Assembly: GCA_021738245.1 (NCBI GenBank)
Contig: JAIPCJ010000024.1
Span: forward strand, 1 to 37,688
Source of the DNA: Methylotenera sp.
Lineage (GTDB): Bacteria; Pseudomonadota; Gammaproteobacteria; Burkholderiales; Burkholderiaceae_C
DNA: 37,688 nt
Reading direction: 5' to 3'
Shown: positions 34,149 to 37,688 of the stretch, piece after piece
Position numbering within the stretch: position 1 is the stretch's first letter
Layout of the letters: each line of letters opens with the position of its first letter
The notes under the pieces: model-generated
What the model was told of the DNA's origin: nothing
Databases searched by the model: none
Seen by the model: only the letters and a program-made list of their open reading frames with translations
Translations under genes and position numbers: made by a program

Positions 34149-35273
34149 TCAGCGCCGGGCCTTCACCGCCTCGCTCAGCACGTCCAGCACGGCCAGCGAG
34201 TCATCCCAGCCCAGGCAGGCGTCGGTGATGCTCTTGCCGTATTCGAGCGCCGCCGGGTCGTCCTTGCCGGGCGTGAACTTCTGGGCGCCGTCGTTCAGGT
34301 GGCTCTCCACCATCACGCCGAAGATGCGCTGGCTGCCCTCGCGCAACTGGCCGGCGATGTCGCGCGCCACGTCGAGCTGGCGCTGGTGCTGCTTGCTGCT
34401 GTTGGCATGCGAGCAGTCCACCATCAACCGCTCGGGCAGCTTGGCCTTGGCGAGGTCGGCGCAGGCCTCGGCCACGCTCTGGGCGTCGTAGTTGGGCGCC
34501 TTGCCGCCGCGCAGGATGACGTGGCAGTCGGCATTGCCGCGGGTCTCGACGATGGCCACCTGGCCGTTCTTGTGCACCGACAGGAAGTGGTGGCCGCGCG
34601 CGGCGGCCTGGATGGCGTCAGTGGCGATCTTGATGTTGCCGTCGGTGCCGTTCTTGAAGCCGATCGGGGCGGAGAGGCCCGAGGCCAGTTCGCGGTGCAC
34701 CTGGCTTTCGGTCGTGCGCGCGCCGATGGCGCCCCAGGCGATGAGGTCGCCGATGTACTGCGGCGAGATCACGTCCAGGAACTCGCTGCCCGCCGGCATG
34801 CCCAGGCGGTTGATCTCCAGCAGCAGCTGGCGCGCAATCCGCAGGCCTTCGTCGATGCGGTAGCTCTCGTCGAGGTAGGGGTCGTTGATCAGGCCTTTCC
34901 AGCCGACCGTCGTGCGCGGCTTCTCGAAGTACACGCGCATCACGATCTCCAACGTGCCGGCGTACTTCTCGCGCTCGGCCTTCAGGCGGCGGGCGTACTC
35001 GATGGCCGCGGTCGGGTCGTGGATGGAGCACGGGCCGATGACCACCAGCAGCCGGTCGTCCTCGCCGCTCATGATGCGGCGGATGCGCTGGCGCGTCTGG
35101 CTGATCAGCTGCTCCATCGGCGTGTTGCGGATGGGGAAGAAGCGGATCAGGTGCTCCGGCGGCGGCAGCGGCGTGATGTCGAGGATGCGCTCGTCATCGG
35201 TGGCGCTGGTCTTGTCGTCCTGCGAGTACCAGCGCTGGGCTTCGGGTTCGACCGTGGAGACTTTGGCATTCAT
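34149..35273 (-). CDS. aroG: Class I DAHP synthase (3-deoxy-7-phosphoheptulonate synthase)
   Basis: A 374-aa enzyme that condenses phosphoenolpyruvate with erythrose 4-phosphate, the first step of the shikimate pathway. Class I (AroF/G/H) motifs: LLVVIGPCSIHDP, RVYFEKPRTTVGWKGLINDP, GARTTESQVHRELASGL, GFKNGTDGN, HVILRGGKAPNYD, MVDCSHANSSK (metal/active-site region), GVMVESHLNDGAQ, and SITDACLGWDDS. The isoenzyme (Phe-, Tyr- or Trp-sensitive) cannot be told from this, so the symbol is generic. AGAGGTG precedes the ATG at 35273. Expression is probably controlled by the attenuator at 35293-35418 that responds to charged aromatic tRNAs. The lipase/foldase operon lies upstream on the same strand. 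Confidence 0.96.
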   Translation of the reverse strand: MNAKVSTVEPEAQRWYSQDDKTSATDDERILDITPLPPPEHLIRFFPIRNTPMEQLISQTRQRIRRIMSGEDDRLLVVIGPCSIHDPTAAIEYARRLKAEREKYAGTLEIVMRVYFEKPRTTVGWKGLINDPYLDESYRIDEGLRIARQLLLEINRLGMPAGSEFLDVISPQYIGDLIAWGAIGARTTESQVHRELASGLSAPIGFKNGTDGNIKIATDAIQAAARGHHFLSVHKNGQVAIVETRGNADCHVILRGGKAPNYDAQSVAEACADLAKAKLPERLMVDCSHANSSKQHQRQLDVARDIAGQLREGSQRIFGVMVESHLNDGAQKFTPGKDDPAALEYGKSITDACLGWDDSLAVLDVLSEAVKARR

Positions 35274-35292
35274 CGGGGCACCTCTGGAAATG

Positions 35293-35328
35293 AAAAAACC
35301 GCCGGGCTGGGCGGCCTCGGCGGTTTTT
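35293..35328 (-). terminator. Attenuator terminator before DAHP synthase
   Basis: On the minus strand an 11-bp stem (AAAAACCGCCG paired with CGGCGGTTTTT) closes a 13-base loop and ends in six T residues, a strong intrinsic terminator ending 20 bases before the start codon. Its 5' arm ACCGCCG (35324-35318) can instead pair with CGGCGGT at 35374-35368 inside the leader ORF, forming an antiterminator. It would also stop readthrough from the upstream lipase/foldase operon. Confidence 0.88.
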
Positions 35329-35355
35329 GGGGAGTTCTGTGTTCAGCGCGCGCGC

Positions 35356-35418
35356 TCAGAGCTCTCCACCGCCGGGGCGGGGAAAGAACCAAAAGCGAAA
35401 GTACACGGCGCGGGACAT
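35356..35418 (-). CDS. Aromatic-rich attenuation leader peptide of DAHP synthase gene
   Basis: A 20-codon ORF, MSRAVYFRFWFFPRPGGGEL. Six of residues 6-12 are aromatic (Tyr, Phe x4, Trp). A ribosome stalled at these codons (35403-35383) leaves the CGGCGGT segment at 35374-35368 free to form the antiterminator; a ribosome that reaches the stop covers it and lets the terminator form. No Shine-Dalgarno sequence is evident. A -10-like TAGATT lies just upstream, so the message may be nearly leaderless here. Confidence 0.85.
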   Translation of the reverse strand: MSRAVYFRFWFFPRPGGGEL

Positions 35419-35489
35419 GGGCTGAAATCTAGCACGGCCACGGACGCGAGCTTTCGGCAGGGGGCAAGCGCGCCTTGACCGCCACAGGC

Positions 35490-36359
35490 TCAGGGGACGA
35501 TCGCCAACCCGAGCAGCGCCTGCACACGCCGCTGCTCGCCTGCCGAGAAGTGGCCGGCCAACCAGCGCGCCATCGCGTCGTTGCGCTGCAGTTCTGACAG
35601 CTCAGGTGCCGCCTGAAGGCGTTGCAGCTCACGGCGGGCCGCCGCCAGCCGTTGCTCCCAGTCAGCCCAGGCTGCCTCGACCTCCGCCACCCGCTGCGCC
35701 GCCTGCGGGTGCTCGGGCACCGCCGGCGCCTGCTCCGGCGCCGCCGCCTGACCTGACTCCAAGGCCAGCACCTGCCGCCACAGCATCCGCTCCTCGTCAC
35801 CGAAGAAGGCTTCGGCCGCCGCCATGCCCAGCCATTGGCGGCGCACCGCCTGCCGCTCCTCCAGCGCCGGCCGCCAGCTCGACGGGTCGGCCGGCCGCAC
35901 GGCCCGCTGCCAGCCATGGCGCTGCAGCGCGACGTAGCGCTGCCACAGCGCCTGCAACTGCTGCGCGGCGGCGGGCGGCAACTCGCGCCGTGCGCTGGCC
36001 AGCAACTGCTCGCCAATCGCCTCGGCCGACCACTCGCCGATGGCGCTCAGCGCGTAGTCGAAGCGCCGGCGCAGCGCCCGGTCGACCACCAGCTGGCCCT
36101 GCGCATCGGCACGCCAGGCGCCGTCGGCCTCGGTGCCCTGCAAGGAGGCCGGCCGAGCACCAGGCGCTGAGGCCGAAGCACCCGTGGCCAGGACGGTCTC
36201 GGCCGCGAGCGGGGTCGCGGCCGCCCCGGACACCGTGGCCGTGGGCGCCCACGCCGCTGGCGGCTCAGCCGGGCCCGCCGCTGGCGGCCCGCTCACGCCG
36301 CCCACGGCAATGCCCAGCACCGCCGCCGCCACCAGGGCCACCGTGGCCCCGCGCTTCAC
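35490..36359 (-). CDS. lifO: Lipase-specific foldase (Lif, lipase chaperone)
   Basis: A 289-aa membrane-anchored periplasmic chaperone that folds the co-encoded lipase. A single N-terminal anchor (VALVAAAVLGIAVGGVSG) is followed by an Ala/Pro-rich linker (about 25-75). The folding domains carry the family motif RRRFDYALSAIGEW (R-x-x-F-D-Y-x-L-S-A). The all-helical tail ends LSELQRNDAMARWLAGHFSA and EQRRVQALLGL. Length is slightly short compared with the roughly 340 aa of many Lif proteins. It starts with GTG in a GTGA overlap with the lipase stop, typical of lip-lif operons. Confidence 0.92.
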   Translation of the reverse strand: MKRGATVALVAAAVLGIAVGGVSGPPAAGPAEPPAAWAPTATVSGAAATPLAAETVLATGASASAPGARPASLQGTEADGAWRADAQGQLVVDRALRRRFDYALSAIGEWSAEAIGEQLLASARRELPPAAAQQLQALWQRYVALQRHGWQRAVRPADPSSWRPALEERQAVRRQWLGMAAAEAFFGDEERMLWRQVLALESGQAAAPEQAPAVPEHPQAAQRVAEVEAAWADWEQRLAAARRELQRLQAAPELSELQRNDAMARWLAGHFSAGEQRRVQALLGLAIVP

Positions 36360-37297
36360 AGCCCCAGGCCCTTGAGCCGATTGGCGTGAGCGCGGTAGAC
36401 CGACACCGGGTCGGACGAGAACAGGCCGCGCAGCCCGAACACATGGTTGATCTCGTCGATGTGGTTCCAGGCATAGTCATCGCGCAACACCTGGCCCCAG
36501 TGGTTGGAGCAGCGGCTCACCAACCCGTCGTTGGCCTCGAAGCCGAAGAACACGCTGCTGGCGACCAGAAAGCCGTCGCTGACGTCGAGCAGGTTGGTGC
36601 TCACCGAGGTTCCGCCCATCGAGTAGTAGCGCACGCCGTTCACCACCGCCGGGCCACTGCCGCAGCTGCTGGTGGGTGCGCCCTGCGGAAAGCGTCGGTT
36701 GAAGTCGGCCGCGCCCGCGGTGGACAGCGACTTCAGCGACGCCAGCGCGTTCTGCGGATTGCCGGCGCTGCCCGACAGCGTGGCGATCACGCTCGACAGC
36801 CCGTTGACCACCGCGGCCACGGCGCCTTGTGTACCGGTGGTGCTGGTGATGCTGGCCACCGCATCGGCCACCTTGCTGCCCTGGTGCGGCGTGCCCATGG
36901 TGGTGACGCTGGCCACCAGCTCAGGCGCCACGGCGGCCACGTAGCGGATGGTGTTGCCGCCGTGGCTGTGGCCCACGAGATTGAACTTGGCGTGCCCGTA
37001 GCGGGCCTTGAGGGTTTGCAGTTCCTTGAGCAGTTGCTCCCCGCGCACCTCGGTGCTGTTGCTCTGCGACACGCTCGCGGTGTAGACGACCGCGCCGCCC
37101 GCGCGCAGTTCAGACGGCACGCCATAGAAGTACTGCACGGGCCCGAGAGCATCGAAGCCCAGCAGCCCGTGCACCAGCACGATGGGGTAGCGGGTTTGGG
37201 TGTAGGTGTCGGCCGAGGCGCCGAGGCTGGCGCAGCCCAGGGCCAGCAAGGCCATGCAGCGGCGCACCAGCGCGCGCCAGTTGTTGAGCGAAATCAT
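36356..37297 (-). CDS. Secreted triacylglycerol lipase (family I, Lif-dependent)
   Basis: A 313-aa extracellular lipase of family I.1/I.2 (Pseudomonas/Burkholderia type). The signal peptide ends LGASA before DTYTQTRYPIVLVHGLLGF. The catalytic Ser111 lies in GHSHGG, Asp257 in EANDGLVS, and His279 in WNHID. Cys212 and Cys263 can form the conserved disulfide, and the Ca-site region around Asp257/WNHIDEINH is intact. GGAGA precedes the ATG at 37297. An in-frame extension to 37354 is rejected because it adds 19 residues before a normal signal peptide. Export is probably by Sec plus a type II secretion system, neither of which is in the window. Confidence 0.95.
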   Translation of the reverse strand: MISLNNWRALVRRCMALLALGCASLGASADTYTQTRYPIVLVHGLLGFDALGPVQYFYGVPSELRAGGAVVYTASVSQSNSTEVRGEQLLKELQTLKARYGHAKFNLVGHSHGGNTIRYVAAVAPELVASVTTMGTPHQGSKVADAVASITSTTGTQGAVAAVVNGLSSVIATLSGSAGNPQNALASLKSLSTAGAADFNRRFPQGAPTSSCGSGPAVVNGVRYYSMGGTSVSTNLLDVSDGFLVASSVFFGFEANDGLVSRCSNHWGQVLRDDYAWNHIDEINHVFGLRGLFSSDPVSVYRAHANRLKGLGL

Positions 37298-37452
37298 TGC
37301 CTGTCTCCGTTGATGTTGTGGGGAAACAGGACGCACACCGCGGTAGAACTGCAAGACCGGGGTTCACGTCCCCTGGCCCAGCCGACTGCACTGGATCAGC
37401 GAGCGCGAGTGTGCAGAGCCCGGCTCCAGGGACACCTCCGCGTTAGCCCGAA

Positions 37453-37466
37453 CCCCTTTTCAGGGG
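37453..37466 (-). terminator. Possible weak terminator hairpin after the right-edge ORF
   Basis: On the minus strand CCCCT-GAAA-AGGGG, a 5-bp stem with a GNRA tetraloop, 24 bases after the stop at 37490. No T-tract follows. The 192-bp gap 37298-37489 otherwise shows only the lipase ribosome binding site and no promoter that I can support. Confidence 0.35.
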
Positions 37467-37489
37467 ACAGACAGAGACAGGGAACCGCT

Positions 37490-37688
37490 TTAGCGCGAGG
37501 CGCCCGACGCCGGGCCGCTCGCCACGCCGTCGCCGGCCGTGGGCGGGATCGCACCGCGGCTGGCGCCACCGGAGGCCTGATCGCCACCGGTCAGGGCGCC
37601 GATGGCGGGCGGCGCGTCAGGATGGTCGGACGCGCCCTTGAGGTCGGTGCTCGGCGTCACCTTGGGCTCGGGCACGTCGGAAGGGCCT
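37490..37688 (-). CDS. C-terminal end of an unidentified protein (truncated by window edge)
   Basis: An open frame that enters from the right edge (reading GPSDVPEPKVTPST) and ends at TAA 37490-37492. The visible 65 residues are rich in Gly, Ala, Pro and Ser with no hydrophobic stretch, so they look like a disordered tail. A GTG at 37675 could be an internal start, but the frame is open to the edge, which favours a longer gene. Function not assignable. Confidence 0.45.
   Translation of the reverse strand, partial: GPSDVPEPKVTPSTDLKGASDHPDAPPAIGALTGGDQASGGASRGAIPPTAGDGVASGPASGASR

Noticed and set aside
37345..37380. tRNA T-arm-like GGGGTTCACGTCCCC
   Set aside because: No matching acceptor stem, D-arm or anticodon arm could be drawn around it on either strand.
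1..37688. CRISPR array, prophage, transposase or integrase
   Set aside because: No regularly spaced direct repeats and no open frame resembling Cas, phage structural, transposase or recombinase proteins were found.

Overview
The window is about 70% G+C, densely coded, and reads as chromosome of a betaproteobacterium of the order Burkholderiales (Rubrivivax/Roseateles/Leptothrix-like). The reasons are the codon use, a Bug-type solute receptor, a lipase with its Lif foldase, a Liv-type ABC operon flanked by acyl-CoA ligases, and a long palindromic intergenic element of a kind common in that order. I see no rRNA, tRNA, phage, transposase or CRISPR array.

Region 1 (1-17077, all minus strand) is a glycan-utilisation operon read right to left: GH1 beta-glucosidase, LacI regulator, TonB-dependent receptor, GH144-type (endo-beta-1,2-glucanase family) enzyme, sugar-binding lipoprotein, two ABC permeases, a large secreted glycosidase of unknown specificity, a lipoprotein esterase, a GH94 enzyme closely resembling 1,2-beta-oligoglucan phosphorylase, and the first codons of one more gene. 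The last six junctions are all 4-base ATGA overlaps. A perfect 18-bp LacI-type operator sits just downstream of a -35/-10 pair at the head. Proposed pathway: beta-1,2-glucan is bound and imported across the outer membrane, cut by the GH144 enzyme, moved inward by the ABC importer, and degraded by phosphorolysis plus beta-glucosidase. No ABC ATPase gene is visible.

Region 2 (17154-28508) holds an orphan Bug-family receptor, then a minus-strand operon for a Liv-type (branched-chain amino acid family) ABC importer. The importer is bracketed by a long-chain acyl-CoA ligase-like protein and a PaaK-like protein, so a carboxylic acid that is CoA-activated on entry is more likely than an amino acid. 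A 527-bp imperfect palindrome splits the operon, and two copies of a short palindromic repeat flank livG. A divergent Crp/Fnr-family gene probably regulates it; a TGTCG-N6-CGACA dyad lies between.

Region 3 (28588-37688) is mixed housekeeping and accessory: POT-family transporter, GNAT acetyltransferase, DUF3224 protein, htpG with a sigma-32 promoter, a 2OG-Fe(II) oxygenase, a small unknown gene, a class I DAHP synthase, a lipase/foldase pair and a partial ORF. The DAHP synthase is preceded by a 20-codon leader peptide containing YFRFWFF and a terminator directly before its ribosome binding site, which is a textbook-like aromatic amino-acid attenuator.

The main points for follow-up are the beta-1,2-glucan operon with its uncharacterised 1006-aa glycosidase, the signal peptide of that glycosidase (built from a palindromic repeat), and the DAHP synthase attenuator.
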